Made by a program: the position numbers and the translations under genes
The notes under the pieces: generated by a model
The model's database searches: none
Seen by the model: the letters and a program-made list of their open reading frames with translations, nothing else
What the model was told of the DNA's origin: nothing
Part shown: piece after piece, positions 1 through 9,787 of the stretch
Layout: each line of letters begins with the position of its first letter
How positions within the stretch are numbered: the stretch's first letter is position 1
Assembly (NCBI RefSeq): GCF_020509005.1
Contig: NC_063019.1
Location: 3,286,001 to 3,350,000, forward strand
Source of the DNA: Fulvia fulva
Lineage: Eukaryota > Ascomycota > Dothideomycetes > Mycosphaerellales > Mycosphaerellaceae
Length of the DNA stretch: 64,000 nucleotides
Direction of reading: 5' to 3'

Positions 1-731
1 CTTCCTCTCGTCGCAAACACGTCCAGATCATGCTCATCTTCATCCTCTGTTTCCTCGTCCTCCTCAATCGCGGAGACGTCCGGCCTCCTGTACACATCCC
101 TCGTCCTCCCGCCCGCCACCCTCGGCGTCCTCTGACTATTACTCGCAAACCCCTTCAAGCTCTTCCTCGGCGTAGAGTGACTAGCCGTCATCAGGCCAGC
201 AAGCTGCGGATCCGCCATGAAGTCTTCCTCGTCATCGTCCACCAATCCAGCGTCCTTCCTCTTCTTGACCATCCCCTCGGCCTCCAACTTCAACCTCAAC
301 GGCCTACTCTGCCCCGTCGTCCCATCCGTCCCATGTCCAATCATCCTCAAAGTCTCTGCACCACGAGCTTTCGCACGGCGCCTAGCGCGATCGTATTCGT
401 CCTGGTGCAGCGGCAGAGAGAAGAGTCGAGCGGTCGAGGTGAACTCGTCTTCGACCATCATGTAGCGGTCGTCCATGGTGAAGCCTTCGCGCATGTACTC
501 GACTAGTGGCGCGACTTTGGCTGGGGGAGGAGAGCTGGAGGGTTCGCGGTAAGGTCGCTTCTTTGGTTTGCGCTCGGGACTGCTGCTACTGCTGCCTATC
601 GGTTCGAGGTCCGAGTTGACGAGGTCGCCTGGAGAGGATGAGCGCTTGCGGGCGGGTTTCTCTGATTGTGCTTTGCGTGGCGCTTCCCTCTTTTCTGAGG
701 CTCCGGTGAGCCATGGCAGTGTTCGTGGCAT
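1..731 (-). CDS. Conserved fungal protein, N-terminal part (cut by window edge)
   Basis: An open frame runs from an ATG at 729-731 leftward to the window edge without a stop, about 243 codons. It begins MPRTLPWLTG. Residues 15-75 are basic and low-complexity, rich in Ser, Pro, Lys and Arg. A more ordered segment follows (VEYMREGFTMDDRYMMVEDE, then LHQDEYDRARRRAKARG), then a disordered tail with acidic clusters (VDDDEEDF and EEDEETEDEDE). The acidic and basic patches suggest a nuclear or chromatin-related protein, but that is inference. An N-terminus of this form resembles uncharacterised ascomycete proteins known to me; I cannot assign a function. Codon use is normal and no RIP is seen. It is transcribed away from the membrane-protein gene at 1316. 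Confidence 0.75.
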   Translation of the reverse strand, partial: MPRTLPWLTGASEKREAPRKAQSEKPARKRSSSPGDLVNSDLEPIGSSSSSPERKPKKRPYREPSSSPPPAKVAPLVEYMREGFTMDDRYMMVEDEFTSTARLFSLPLHQDEYDRARRRAKARGAETLRMIGHGTDGTTGQSRPLRLKLEAEGMVKKRKDAGLVDDDEEDFMADPQLAGLMTASHSTPRKSLKGFASNSQRTPRVAGGRTRDVYRRPDVSAIEEDEETEDEDEHDLDVFATRG

Positions 732-1315
732 CTTTGTAGTGGTGGACGTGTGCTCAGCCTGCGCAGGTGGTGATGTCTTTGACGCGTTTTAGTCGCGACG
801 CTTTGGTGTTGCTGTGACTGGCGAACTGCATGACGAGAGCGAGGGGAAATATGTAAGGCTTGTAAGCAAGATATCAGTGATTGGGCAAGCTGAAGTCGAG
901 CAAAGTTGTGAATGGGATGAGGTAGACGGTGTGCTTCAAAGAGAACCCTTCGAAGGCACCTTGCGATTCTCGGCCAAGGCCGGCCACCAAACGACCTCAC
1001 TGTTCATCATTCACTACTCCTCTCCTATCAATGACAACCACGATCATCTCAAATCACAGCGAACACCTTTGCGTAACATGCAGCACTTTGTCGGTGTTCA
1101 GAGAGCGAAACATGAGCTGAACCACGCTTGCTCCACCTTCAGCCGCTTGAAGGATTCTGTTGTGTCAGCCTGCGCCAGGTTCAAAATGTCTTCTGGAGCA
1201 GTAATGTCTCCTTCATTTGTATCTCTGCGTGTCGCTTGCTAATTTAACAGGCTGTAACATCCATCCAGTCCATCATAATCTCAAACAGCGCCTCGACACG
1301 AAAATCATACCTACG
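732..1315. other. Divergent intergenic region
   Basis: About 580 bases lie between the leftward gene starting at 731 and the rightward gene starting at 1316, so both promoters should be here. Open frames exist (for example 814-1242, +), but none gives a recognisable protein or has a good start context. Pyrimidine-rich stretches occur around 1005-1075, as is common in fungal promoters. No clear TATA box was found. Confidence 0.5.
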
Positions 1316-1721
1316 ATGAGCTCCATCCAGAAGGCGGCCAGATGGCTACTCGTCCTTCACGGAATCGGCAACATTGCTCAGGGCACATTCTCCATTCTTC
1401 GTCCGGACTCTTTTGCGTCTGCTGCTGGACCACGCTTCCTGGGATCTCCAGACCAAGCGATCCAAAGCATTGGTAGAAGACGCCATGCGTTAACAGTCCA
1501 AGGTTACTGCTAACGAGGCAACAGGGCTGGGATCTCTCGGAGTGGGTATTTATGGTGCAGCTGGAGCACTATCCAATGATCGTCGCTTCTTCGTCGTCAC
1601 AGCTGCAATGAGGTTCCTATTCGGGCTGATCGTTGCAACGCAATGGGACTGGGACGCGAACTGGGAGGTCTTCGCCTACAAATGGGGCATCTGCTGCATT
1701 TCGGCAATGGCTGCGTCTTGA
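1316..1721 (+). CDS. Small multi-pass membrane protein, two exons
   Basis: Exon 1 is 1316-1472 and exon 2 is 1525-1721. The 52-nt intron starts GTAGAA at 1473, has a good branch site (CTGCTAAC, about 1508-1515) and ends CAACAG at 1524. Splicing in phase 1 joins ..QAIQSIG to LGSLGVGIYG.. and gives 117 aa, where the unspliced frame stops early. Four hydrophobic segments are visible at about residues 10-28, 52-67, 74-92 and 103-117, with FFVVTAAMRFLFGLIVATQ the clearest. Layout and size resemble the fungal DUF4345/DoxX-like small membrane proteins, but I am not sure of the family. No function is assigned. ATG 1316 is chosen because it leads directly into the first hydrophobic segment. Confidence 0.7.
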
Positions 1722-2560
1722 ACGACACTTCCAGCTCGCGCGCCCTCACATCCCCGTTCTCGCAAGCGAGGCTGGAGACGATAGGTCACAGAGGCAGAGA
1801 TCGAGAAGCCCGCCACAGTAATGCGCTGATCAAGACTTAGCATTGCTGTCGCCGGAATGAGATGCCGATGAACGGAAAGGCTGGAAAGCCTTTGTTGGTT
1901 GGTAGGCTTGTGGGAGATGGGGAGACAATCAGGTTGGCGATCGAGGTGAGCAAGGCGATCATTCAGGTGGTGGCGAGCAACCAAGTGCTCGACTGCAATA
2001 ACGCCCGACAACTCGTCATGGTGAAAGAGACAACATACAGGTGTCTGTCGCGGTGTGTTGAGCGGTATGGGAATCGCGCTGGCAGCCCTTACGGTTGTCT
2101 TATGCTTTGCCTCGATATCCGAAAAGCTTCCATGAGTCCGTCATAGTGATGTGTGGAGTAGTTTTGGGGTGCCGAGATAGGCGGAGATGTTACTGCCGAT
2201 CGCTGCGAGCCACGGTCTACGTTCTTCCATGCTGTGATCATGGCCGTCTACTTGCATCGCCAGCGGTGTGAGGTGGCTCAGACGACAGCAGCAAGAAACA
2301 TGTTCACAGCACGTTCGCTGCCCAATATATATAGTTTTAAAGTTTAACACTAGAGCCATCGCACTGGCGATGACCCGAATCCAAGCGAACGTGGGGCAGT
2401 CGTGGACTGCATGTGAAGATCCCGGCAAAGGGCCCATCACAGCTGCCACGACACCGCCACCTTTATCTCTCGCTGCTTTCAACATCACATGTCCGAACTC
2501 CCTGCTACATATACCCTGCGATATACATGTACCACACAGCGACGGAAACGATAATCTGGC
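1722..2560. other. Intergenic, no recognised gene
   Basis: This stretch separates the membrane-protein gene from the small repeat that precedes the kinase. Open frames on both strands (for example 1862-2146, +) give proteins without recognisable domains. An AT-rich run with a TATATATA-like tract lies around 2322-2350. It may be a decayed gene or regulatory DNA. Confidence 0.4.
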
Positions 2561-2645
2561 AGAAAAATGTGCTGTTGGCGGTTGTGAACCTCCAAAGGTA
2601 AGCGTAGCGGAGTGGAGCTCTCTACCAACCCTTCTAGACTGCAAA

Positions 2646-2666
2646 GTAGCGTGCGATCCACGCTAC
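2646..2666. repeat. Perfect 8-bp inverted repeat in the small element
   Basis: GTAGCGTG and CACGCTAC are separated by five bases. The same hairpin is present in copy 2 near 10558-10578. The arms echo the terminal motif GCGTAGCG, so the element repeats one short core (AGCG/CGCT) many times. Confidence 0.7.
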
Positions 2667-2760
2667 CGCTACCCGAGGTACAGTGCTTATTATACGACGA
2701 CATAGGCGTTAGCGACGAGTATATGTTTGCGAGTTCGCCAACAGGCACAGTGCGGTAGGT

Positions 2761-2792
2761 CACGTGACCCTAAAACTTGAAAGTTGACCAAT
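2761..2792 (+). promoter_or_regulatory. CACGTG (E-box) and CCAAT box brought by the element
   Basis: CACGTG is at 2761-2766 inside the longer palindrome GGTCACGTGACC, and CCAAT is at 2788-2792. They lie about 170 and 145 bases upstream of the kinase start codon. Known fungal biology: CACGTG is bound by bHLH factors and CCAAT by the Hap complex. A role as kinase promoter is inference from position. Both boxes are also in copy 2. Confidence 0.5.
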
Positions 2793-2935
2793 CAGAGCGG
2801 GCGCCAAGGCTAGTTGAGGGCTGGTGATAGAGCTCCACTCCCTCCTCGCTGACGCCACCACCTACGCTCGAGTGTTCGCAAGCTCACACGTCGCTACGGT
2901 GGATGGCTAGCGCTCGTCGGTCGTTACGCTTAACC

Positions 2936-3979
2936 ATGGCAGACACGAAACAGGTCGATGCCTCGAAGCTGAAGGCTTTTGAGAATGCAGCTGCGGGCCA
3001 TGATGGCGTTATGTCTGATGAGTCTGGCTCTCTCATTATCAAGCCATGCACCGAGAGCGAGATTGCCTTCTACCAGGAAAGCTTGCAGCACCACCCGAAG
3101 TTCTACGAATTGATGCCGGAGTTCATGGGAACACTGCAGCTCGGAGCTCCAGCCAATATTCCGGATATCACAGCTTCTTCAGAGCCAGCACGGGAACTTA
3201 CGCAAGAACAAAAAGACCAGAATCTCAAACACGGCCAAAAGATCGCCAGCGAGACCGCCATCGTCCTGGAGAATCTCGAGCACGGCTTCAAACACCCCAA
3301 CGTCCTTGATCTCAAACTTGGAGCTCGGCTTTACGCCGATGGCACCAAGCCTGAGAAAGCAGAACGCCTCGACAAAGTCGCCGCCGAAACTACAAGCGGC
3401 TCCCTCAACTTCCGCATCGCCGGGATGAAAGTTTGGAATGGCAAGGACTTTGACACATACGACAAATTCTACGGCCGCAAATTCAACAAAGACAACGTCA
3501 AAGACGGCTTCGCTACCTTCTTCAGTAGTCTTGGCGCAGCTGCTAAGCCCGACGATGCACGAGAACTGCTGGAGACGATCCTAGCGGAGATCACGAAGGC
3601 GCGCCATAGTCTGGAGAGGTCCGAGTCGAGAATGTATAGTGCGAGCTTGCTGATTGTGTATGAGGGGGATAGTGATGCGTTGAATGTGCTTTGGGGTCAT
3701 CCGCCGAAGACGCCGAGGACGGATGAGAGGGCGCCGACGAATTTTGAGATTAAGAAGAGTGAAGAGGAGGGGGAGGAAGATGAGGAGGAGCCGCCGATTA
3801 CGCATTGTGTCAAGATGATTGATTTTGCTCATGCTGCTTGGACGCCGGGATCTGGACCTGATGAGAATGTCATCAAAGGTTTGAAGGTGAGTAGATCGAA
3901 TTGAAATGAGTTGTGCAACGCTGACACCTCATAGAATATTGAGGACCAGATCGATCTGCTCATCGCTCGTTTCGAATAG
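2936..3979 (+). CDS. arg82: Inositol polyphosphate multikinase (IPK family, Arg82/Ipk2-like)
   Basis: Exon 1 is 2936-3886; a 48-nt phase-0 intron (GTGAGT.., branch CTGAC, ..CATAG) is 3887-3934; exon 2 is 3935-3979 (NIEDQIDLLIARFE). The product is 331 aa. Family signatures are present: the inositol-binding P-x3-D-x-K-x-G as PNVLDLKLG (P121, D125, K127, G129), SLNFRIAGM from S156, YSASLLIVYEG, and the metal-binding IDFAH (D296). An acidic insert (SEEEGEEDEEE) lies before the last motif. The length fits fungal Arg82 rather than the much larger Kcs1. The family phosphorylates inositol tris- and tetrakisphosphates in the nucleus. ATG 2936 (CCATGG context) is preferred over ATG 2903, which lies inside the small element. 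Confidence 0.9.
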
Positions 3980-4251
3980 GAAGCGGAACGTGCCGAGGAA
4001 CAGGCCTGCAAACGCGACTCGCCACAGCTGCCCCACTCACTGCGACATCATGGGAGACTCATGTAAGCCTCGCACGCATCAGCTGCTAGGGCGAAATGTG
4101 CTGCGTCTCGAATACATCGCAGCGAGAATCATGCCGTCCGGTAGAATGCCGCACATCGGCATGCGTCAGCCAAGGGCGTGATCGCACGACGGAAGATGGC
4201 AGTGTACACTTCCTGTGACGTGCTTGATAGGATGGAATAGATACCCCTAGA
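3980..4251. other. Convergent 3' intergenic region
   Basis: This is the short space between the ends of the kinase gene (+) and the CoA-transferase gene (-). A small hairpin, ATGCCG and CGGCAT around a five-base loop, lies near 4145-4162. No gene is seen. Confidence 0.4.
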
Positions 4252-5619
4252 TCATCTTTCAATACCGAATTCTTTCAAAATAGCCTCACTATGCTCCCCA
4301 ACACTCGGAATGGCATCCATCCTCACCTCCATCCCTTCAGCAGCACCAGCAGGCTTCAAGGCAGGAATCTTCCCATTGGGCGTATCAACCTCACTCCACC
4401 TGTTTCGGGCCTTAAGCTGAGGATGGTCCCACAGCTTCGCCATATCATTCAACTGCGCATTCGCTATTCCAGCTCTCTGCAACCTCTCCAGCACCTCCTC
4501 GGTTGAGTACTGACTAAAGACTCCGTCAATAATCCCCTTCAACTCCCCCCGATTCCGCGACCTCTCAGCCGTACTCCCAAACCTCTCTTTCCCCACCAAC
4601 TCCCCCTTCCCCAACACCTCCCTAGCAAAAATCCCCCACTCCCTCTCATTCTGCATCCCCAACATGACCACCCCGTCACGACACTGAAACGGTCCGTAGG
4701 GATATATACTCGCATGCTCCGCCCCGGCTAATGCGGGCGGCTCAGCGCCTTCGTAGGCGTAGTATAATGGGAAAGTCATCCACTCGGCCATACTCTCGAG
4801 CATACTGACATCCAGACGACAACCCCGCCCTGTCTTGGAGCGGTTTATGAGCGCTGCGAGGATATTGTTGAAAGCGGTCGTCCCAGCGGCGATGTCGGCT
4901 ATGCTGCAGCCGGCTTTTGCGGGTTGGTTGGGGGAGCCTGTGATGCTGAGGAAACCGGATTCGGCTTGGATTAGGAGGTCGTAGGCTTTTTTGTCTTTAT
5001 AGGGGCCGGTGGTGCCGTAGCCGCTTATGTCGCAGACGATCAATTTGGGGTACTTTTCCTTCAGAACATTGTAATCAAGTCCCATGCGTTCCGTGGCGCC
5101 TGGGGCGAGGTTTTGCACGAGGACGTCGGCTTTCGATAAGATCGTTTTGAGCGCTGAGAGGTCTGCGGGGTTCTTGAGGTCTAGGGCGAAGGATTCTTTG
5201 CTGCGGTTCGTCCAGACGAAGTGGGAGCATTGCCCTTTGACTCGTTTGTCGTGGTAGCGGTTGAAGTCGCCGAGGCCAGGGCGTTCGATTTTGATGACGC
5301 GGGCGCCTAGGTCTGCGAGTTGGCGGGTGCAGAAGGGCCCGGCTATGGCTTGTTCGAGCGAGACCACGAGGGTGCCTGATAGGGGGAGGTTGCTGGCTGT
5401 GTCGTTTTGCTTGGCCTGTTGAAGGTCGCGGGCTCGGGTGGAGGAGCTGAACGAGCGGCTCTTTCTGAACGCCGCCTGGTCCCAATTGGTACCTGGGACT
5501 CGGATGAAGCTTTCGCGTCTTGCCTGGGACACAAGTTGGCGTGTATCATCGACGTTGCTGCACAATCGAAACAACGGCCTGTGCCTAGCGGCGAAGAGAG
5601 AGGGCGCACGATGAGACAT
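4252..5619 (-). CDS. CoA-transferase family III (CaiB/BaiF), mitochondrial-type
   Basis: A single exon gives 455 aa from the ATG at 5617-5619, whose context (ACCATG) is better than that of an in-frame ATG at 5664. Residues 1-75 are rich in Arg and Ser and poor in acids (MSHRAPSLFAARHRPLF.., ..SRSFSSSTRAR), which fits a mitochondrial presequence. The family III fold follows: LVVSLEQAIAGPFCTRQLADLGARVIKIE at the N-terminus, ADVLVQNLAPG, the glycine-rich ISGYGTTGPY, then KAYDLLIQAESG with the expected catalytic Asp (D214). The family moves CoA between carboxylic acids. Eukaryotic mitochondrial members include the succinate-hydroxymethylglutarate CoA-transferase type, the closest match I can suggest. 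The exact substrate cannot be read from sequence. Confidence 0.88.
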   Translation of the reverse strand: MSHRAPSLFAARHRPLFRLCSNVDDTRQLVSQARRESFIRVPGTNWDQAAFRKSRSFSSSTRARDLQQAKQNDTASNLPLSGTLVVSLEQAIAGPFCTRQLADLGARVIKIERPGLGDFNRYHDKRVKGQCSHFVWTNRSKESFALDLKNPADLSALKTILSKADVLVQNLAPGATERMGLDYNVLKEKYPKLIVCDISGYGTTGPYKDKKAYDLLIQAESGFLSITGSPNQPAKAGCSIADIAAGTTAFNNILAALINRSKTGRGCRLDVSMLESMAEWMTFPLYYAYEGAEPPALAGAEHASIYPYGPFQCRDGVVMLGMQNEREWGIFAREVLGKGELVGKERFGSTAERSRNRGELKGIIDGVFSQYSTEEVLERLQRAGIANAQLNDMAKLWDHPQLKARNRWSEVDTPNGKIPALKPAGAAEGMEVRMDAIPSVGEHSEAILKEFGIER

Positions 5620-6267
5620 GGTAGAGGAATGCAGAGAGAGAAAGGCAACTAGAACATAAAACACCTACAAGGCTGTGCGATATCTACATCGCCGTGTGGA
5701 AGCTATCGCAGCTTTCGTGATGGCAAGAGCAAGCATGTTCGGGAGATGTGGTTGGAGATGAGGAGTCGCCGACATCGGAGGAAGGCAAGCTTCTTGCACA
5801 GGACATCCTTCTTCAGTCCATCAAGACAGCTGGACAACATACTATCACTCCAGCCTCTAGGTCTGTGCTATCGTACACCAGATGCTCCATTGCCATCATG
5901 GTGAGAATGGTACGGACGAGGACCGCTTCTTCCCGCCTGTCGCTGTCAAAACTATGGTCTTCTGGCTCGCAGACATGAGCAGACAAAACGCTCCTTCGAA
6001 AGGTCCAACTCCACAAAGGTAGGGAGATGGTAAGGCTTTGGTAATGCCCGATTACGAGTTACTCACAACGCTGCGAGACTTGATATCAGCACTAATTGTA
6101 CGGAACATGGATCGGACCCGCAATTGCTAATGACGGCATGGTATAGTAATCTTTCGCCACGGCAAGAGGAAAACATATCTAAGCATGAACTCCAGCAGCA
6201 TTTGACATCTTGTTCACGCAAACCACCTCAGACCATCGACAGATACAAAGTTTCTATCAAAAGGGCC
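5620..6267. other. Divergent intergenic region between CoA-transferase and SDR
   Basis: About 650 bases lie between two divergent genes, so both promoters should be here. Two open frames (5748-5978, +; 5813-6016, -) give no recognisable protein. The SDR frame is open back to 6124, but that extension lacks a family match and is probably 5' untranslated. Confidence 0.5.
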
Positions 6268-7113
6268 ATGGCAAACAACAATGATGCCGATCTCTTCAGG
6301 GTCGAAGGTCAGGTCGCCATCATTACTGGTGCCGGCAGTGGCCTGGGAAGAATGATGGCACACTCTCTGGCCTCAAACGGAGCACAGAAGGTCTACGTTG
6401 TCGGCCGCCGCCTTGAAAAGCTTCAAGACACCGCTTCCGGTTACGAGAACATCGTCCCCATTGTAGGTGACGCCACCAGGAAAGACTCTCTCCAAGCAGT
6501 AGCCGACCAAGTTAAAGCAGAGGTCGGCCATGTCAACGTCCTCATCGTCAATAGTGGCTCCTCAGGTCCTGGGATGAACAGCATACCGTCCGACGCACCT
6601 ATTAAGGATGTGCAGCAGAACCTGTGGTCAATCTCAGAAGACGACATGAACAAAGTCTACGCCATCAACAACACTGGAGCTTACTTCACCGCAGTCGCTT
6701 TCCTGGAGTTGCTGGATGCAGGCAACAAGTCAGCTGCCAGGACGGGCATACAGAGCCAGATTATCTTCACGGCAAGTCTCGCTGGCTACGCAAGAGCTCT
6801 GTCGACGAATGTACCATACTCTACGAGCAAGGCTGCTACGATACATCTGGTCAAGCTACTATCGACGTATCTTGCTAAGCATGACATTCGAGTCAATGGC
6901 GTGGCACCTGGCATTTACCCGAGCGAAATGACGGAGGGGATGACAGATCGACCTGGCTTTAATGTCAACACGATACCGGCGCATCGGCTGGGGACAGAGG
7001 AGGATATGCGTGGCACCATTCTGTTCTTGACATCGAGAGCTGGCGCGTATACGAACGGGCTGGTGCTCATATCGGATGGAGGACGACTTGGGCAGATGCC
7101 GGCCACATACTGA
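6268..7113 (+). CDS. Short-chain dehydrogenase/reductase (SDR)
   Basis: A single exon gives 281 aa from an ATG in strong context (GCCATGG). The NAD(P)-binding motif is TGAGSGLG (residues 20-27), directly after the first beta strand VAIIT. The usual NNAG is replaced by VNSGS. The catalytic set is present: S170, Y184 and K188 (Y-S-T-S-K). NGVAPG and a C-terminal SDGG follow, as in classical SDRs. Family knowledge: an NAD(P)-dependent oxidoreductase of a small alcohol or ketone. The substrate is unknown. No secondary-metabolite genes lie nearby, so a cluster role is not supported. The frame is open 48 codons upstream to 6124, but that part has no SDR similarity. Confidence 0.9.
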   Translation: MANNNDADLFRVEGQVAIITGAGSGLGRMMAHSLASNGAQKVYVVGRRLEKLQDTASGYENIVPIVGDATRKDSLQAVADQVKAEVGHVNVLIVNSGSSGPGMNSIPSDAPIKDVQQNLWSISEDDMNKVYAINNTGAYFTAVAFLELLDAGNKSAARTGIQSQIIFTASLAGYARALSTNVPYSTSKAATIHLVKLLSTYLAKHDIRVNGVAPGIYPSEMTEGMTDRPGFNVNTIPAHRLGTEEDMRGTILFLTSRAGAYTNGLVLISDGGRLGQMPATY

Positions 7114-8002
7114 GATGATACACATCGGTGTCAGACTTTCGCCGAAGACTGGGGCGGACCTACACATGATCATGTTAGAACAGGGTAGACAAATCACACA
7201 CATGAGGCATGAGTCTGTCTTACAGCCGACGCCTCGCTTTCGGAAGTACATGCTCGCCTAACCGAACCAAGGCGTACGTCTCTTCGTACAGCACTATCAG
7301 ATCTACGGGTACCTACTCATGCTCGGCAGCATCAGGCATTCCCGGACCTCTCTATCCTCAACGGCGATTTGCAGCTCACGACTCGCGAGAGCAAGTTTCC
7401 AAATACAAAAATGAATCATGTCTAAGGCAAGACACCAAGCTTCTTGACCGAGACGCTGTGTTTTCTCTTCCAAAATCACGTTGCACAGACTCTAGAACAC
7501 CTCACACGCGGCTTCGAAGCTGATGGTGCCACAGATTGCAGATACGGGCAGACAAAACGATGCCATATGGACAGTCTCCAACTGACTGCGTGCACGCATA
7601 TCTGCTTCCTCGCCTGCAATGCCGAGAGACGACCATAAAATTACCACTAACAACAATCCTGCGACACAAATACCCTTGCGACTGTGTGCAGCGGCATATC
7701 GATTAGTCAGCGAGGTCAGCAGTATCAAAGCATGCTCGAAAGGGTCGTTGACCACATGCGAGTGTTTTTGAGGACATCGTTGACGCTATCCCGTCCGCCC
7801 GGTAAGTTCACGAATGACTCGTCTCGGCGTCTTTCTCCTGTTGCATAACACATAAATCGCCGGCCCCTTTCGAACGCATACACTTGACCTACCATACTCA
7901 ATAATCACGAGATCATCACAACTACTACACGACTCCAGAAGAGCAACGACTAAAGTCTCTCCGTGTGCCGAGACTACTGGAAATTCACCGGAAACGACCA
8001 TC
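7114..8002. other. Intergenic, no recognised gene
   Basis: About 890 bases lie between the SDR and the F-box-like gene. Several frames of 60-105 codons are open on both strands, but none has recognisable domains, a strong start context or fungal splice signals joining them. The last 200 bases should hold the promoter of the gene at 8003. Confidence 0.4.
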
Positions 8003-8980
8003 ATGCCCGCGCAATCGAGACGTTCAGCGCCTTTGTGCATCTTTGACCTCCCACTAGAGCTTCGTCGGCTCATCTACTTGGAGTGCATTCCAAATGGCTA
8101 TCAGCTGCAGCTCAACGACGACACAGCCGAATGGACCATCGACAATCTGCGCCAAGCACATCCACAATTTCGACAAAAGATCGAAGATGAAGAGAATGTC
8201 CGTTGCACGGAAGTGGCATTTCTCGTAACATCTACCAAATGGTCACCACCAGCCGTGCGATCAAGTGTCCGCCACCTTACTCATGTTCGAGTCGACATTC
8301 GGTTGGACGAGTACATACCAGCAGACCAGTACCACGAAGGCGAGAATTGCGAATGCAGATTTCACGAAGCACGGCGTGATCAGCGCATGGCGCCGCTGCA
8401 AGCCATGGGCAATAATTTAGCAAGATTCATAATCTGGCTCAAAGCATCTTGCGCCGAAGCCGAAGCGGTTGTAAGGTCCATCAGACTGGAAATCGTCGAC
8501 TCTCTCAACGCTTCAGAGGACAGCGGCGCCCATGTCAGGTCTGTGGACACTGGTGACGACTACGGAACCTGGAGTAGTAGACATCATTCCTTGACTGACT
8601 CAGAACCCCCCCATTATGAGGAGGCGCTCACGAGGTATTTGAACAGCTATGCAATGGACCAGGACCTGTATTTCAATCGCAAGTCGATGTGTGCAGCGAA
8701 AATAGTGGAGTACCTAAGCATGTCCTGCCACCATGAAGGAATCCTATCAGTTGTGGTGGAGGCTACTGTGTGTGATGTGGAAGCCAGCATACGTGCCAGG
8801 GTCCGAGAGAGCCTACTTCGGAGACACCCCTTGAAAATGACTTATGGACGGGGGCTAGGGGCGGCACAGGTGATCGTCCTTGCACTTGAGGCAATACTTA
8901 TCAACTGCGGCGACGCAAGCATCTTGGCTCGGTCTTCATTAAGGATCGTGAAGGATCGTATCGCGCTGCACCCCGACTGA
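8003..8980 (+). CDS. F-box-like protein of unknown function
   Basis: A single exon gives 325 aa from an ATG in the context ATCATGC. The N-terminus has FDLPLELRRLIYLEC (about residues 14-28), close to the F-box/2EXR opening (LPxELRxxIY) common in dothideomycete proteins. F-box proteins bind Skp1 and recruit substrates to SCF ubiquitin ligases; whether this one does is not shown. The rest is mostly helical and charged, with a conspicuous CECRFHEARRD. A Ser/Asp-rich stretch (about residues 170-205) looks disordered. No signal peptide or membrane segment is seen. Such genes often form large, variable families, and this one lies 3 kb from the transposon block. Confidence 0.65.
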   Translation: MPAQSRRSAPLCIFDLPLELRRLIYLECIPNGYQLQLNDDTAEWTIDNLRQAHPQFRQKIEDEENVRCTEVAFLVTSTKWSPPAVRSSVRHLTHVRVDIRLDEYIPADQYHEGENCECRFHEARRDQRMAPLQAMGNNLARFIIWLKASCAEAEAVVRSIRLEIVDSLNASEDSGAHVRSVDTGDDYGTWSSRHHSLTDSEPPHYEEALTRYLNSYAMDQDLYFNRKSMCAAKIVEYLSMSCHHEGILSVVVEATVCDVEASIRARVRESLLRRHPLKMTYGRGLGAAQVIVLALEAILINCGDASILARSSLRIVKDRIALHPD

Positions 8981-9787
8981 GGCCTACGTACAACAGCGCT
9001 TGCGGCACATGAGAGCGCGACAGCGCTGGTGCTCCTTCGGATCAGCCGCCACCTTTCAGTCGGTAGCCCTCAAGAGTCAAAGAGATGGCCAGAGCAAGAC
9101 CAGCCCAATTGGGCACATATTGCGAATGTGACCTGGTTTAGATGATGGGGTTCATGCAATCATCTCACACTTTACCCAAAGGTCTAGCTGACTCTTGCAC
9201 GACGTTGAACCGACAATTAGACGACGAACATCTTCCCATGCAGAACGGCCTGCTTCACGTGGAACCGATAACTTTCGGAGCAGGAGCGCTCTACCGAAGC
9301 AGCAATTACAACTGCAGCTTCCGACAGTGCGCAGCCATCCATAGGGTTTGCCAGGCGAACCGATGGATCTGAAGGGTAGTCAAGCCGCGGAAGTTGGCAC
9401 AACACTGCTTCTGACAGTTCGCGGCTAAAGGCGCAATCTGCAAGGCGGAGTGAGGAGCCCGAAGAACAGCCCGAAGAACAAAGCAGCCGTGGAAGCTGAC
9501 ACACCGTTGCTTCTGTTTGCGCACAGCCATCTGCCCAACCTGCGAGATCGAACGAGTAGCCTGGAGAACAGAAGTGCCGCAGAAGCTGGCGCATTGTTGC
9601 TCTACTTGCTAGTGCGCTCTGGTCGTCTCGTTGCATGAACACGCATGAACTGAAACACGCATAGCTTGGTGCAGAGCAAACATACCTGCTTGCTTTGATG
9701 GTCTATTAAACTTACAGACGCTCGGCCTCTGACGGCAATACCATCAACAGGAGCTTAGTGATCAAGAACACTGCCTAGCTCTACGAT
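8981..9787. other. Intergenic with degenerate tandem repeat
   Basis: There is no recognisable gene. The right half carries the ~90-bp degenerate repeats listed separately, and the last 100 bases should contain the promoter of the DUF3669-like gene. An open frame at 9217-9642 (-) simply translates the tandem repeat (recurring CQLPRL) and is not taken as a gene. Confidence 0.5.
9294..9605. repeat. Degenerate tandem repeat, period about 90-100 bp
   Basis: A motif like CCGCGGAAGTTGGCAC recurs at about 9294 (weak), 9386, 9487 and 9575, each followed by a tract with GCGCAGCC or GCGGCT. Spacings are about 92, 101 and 88 bases. A local doublet, CCCGAAGAACA, sits at about 9460-9480. Units are clearly diverged, so this is an old minisatellite-like array. 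Confidence 0.55.

Larger units (their letters stand above)
2561..2934. mobile_element. Small non-autonomous element, copy 1 (MITE-like), next to the kinase start
   Basis: This 374-bp segment recurs at 10473-10825. The first ~265 bp of the two copies differ at only one base (C/T near 2770); the last ~90 bp differ by several indels and substitutions. Near the left end is TAAGCGTAGCG (from 2599) and at the right end the inverted partner CGCTACGCTTA or a close form. A second inverted pair lies inside (GGAGTGGAGCTCT against AGAGCTCCACTCC). A 38-bp segment left of the first TIR is also shared, so the true left end is near 2561. An 8-bp inverted repeat (GTAGCGTG and CACGCTAC, 2646-2666) can form a hairpin. 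There is no coding capacity and no RIP. The right end lies 1-2 bases before the kinase ATG. Confidence 0.75.

Noticed and set aside
30..506. Open frames on the plus strand at 30-506 and 217-465
   Set aside because: They are shadows of the leftward gene at 1-731, whose frame has coherent protein features and runs off the edge.
814..1242. 142-codon open frame between two divergent genes
   Set aside because: No recognisable domain, atypical composition, and it occupies the expected promoter space.
2903..2935. Upstream in-frame start for the kinase
   Set aside because: It lies inside the mobile element; ATG 2936 has better context and family-like length. It stays possible as a minor start.
6124..7113. 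Secondary-metabolite cluster around the SDR
   Set aside because: No synthase, P450, transporter or cluster regulator is nearby.
9217..9642. 141-codon minus-strand frame with repeated Cys-rich motif
   Set aside because: The repeats come from the degenerate DNA tandem array; there is no signal peptide or regular Cys spacing to suggest a secreted effector.
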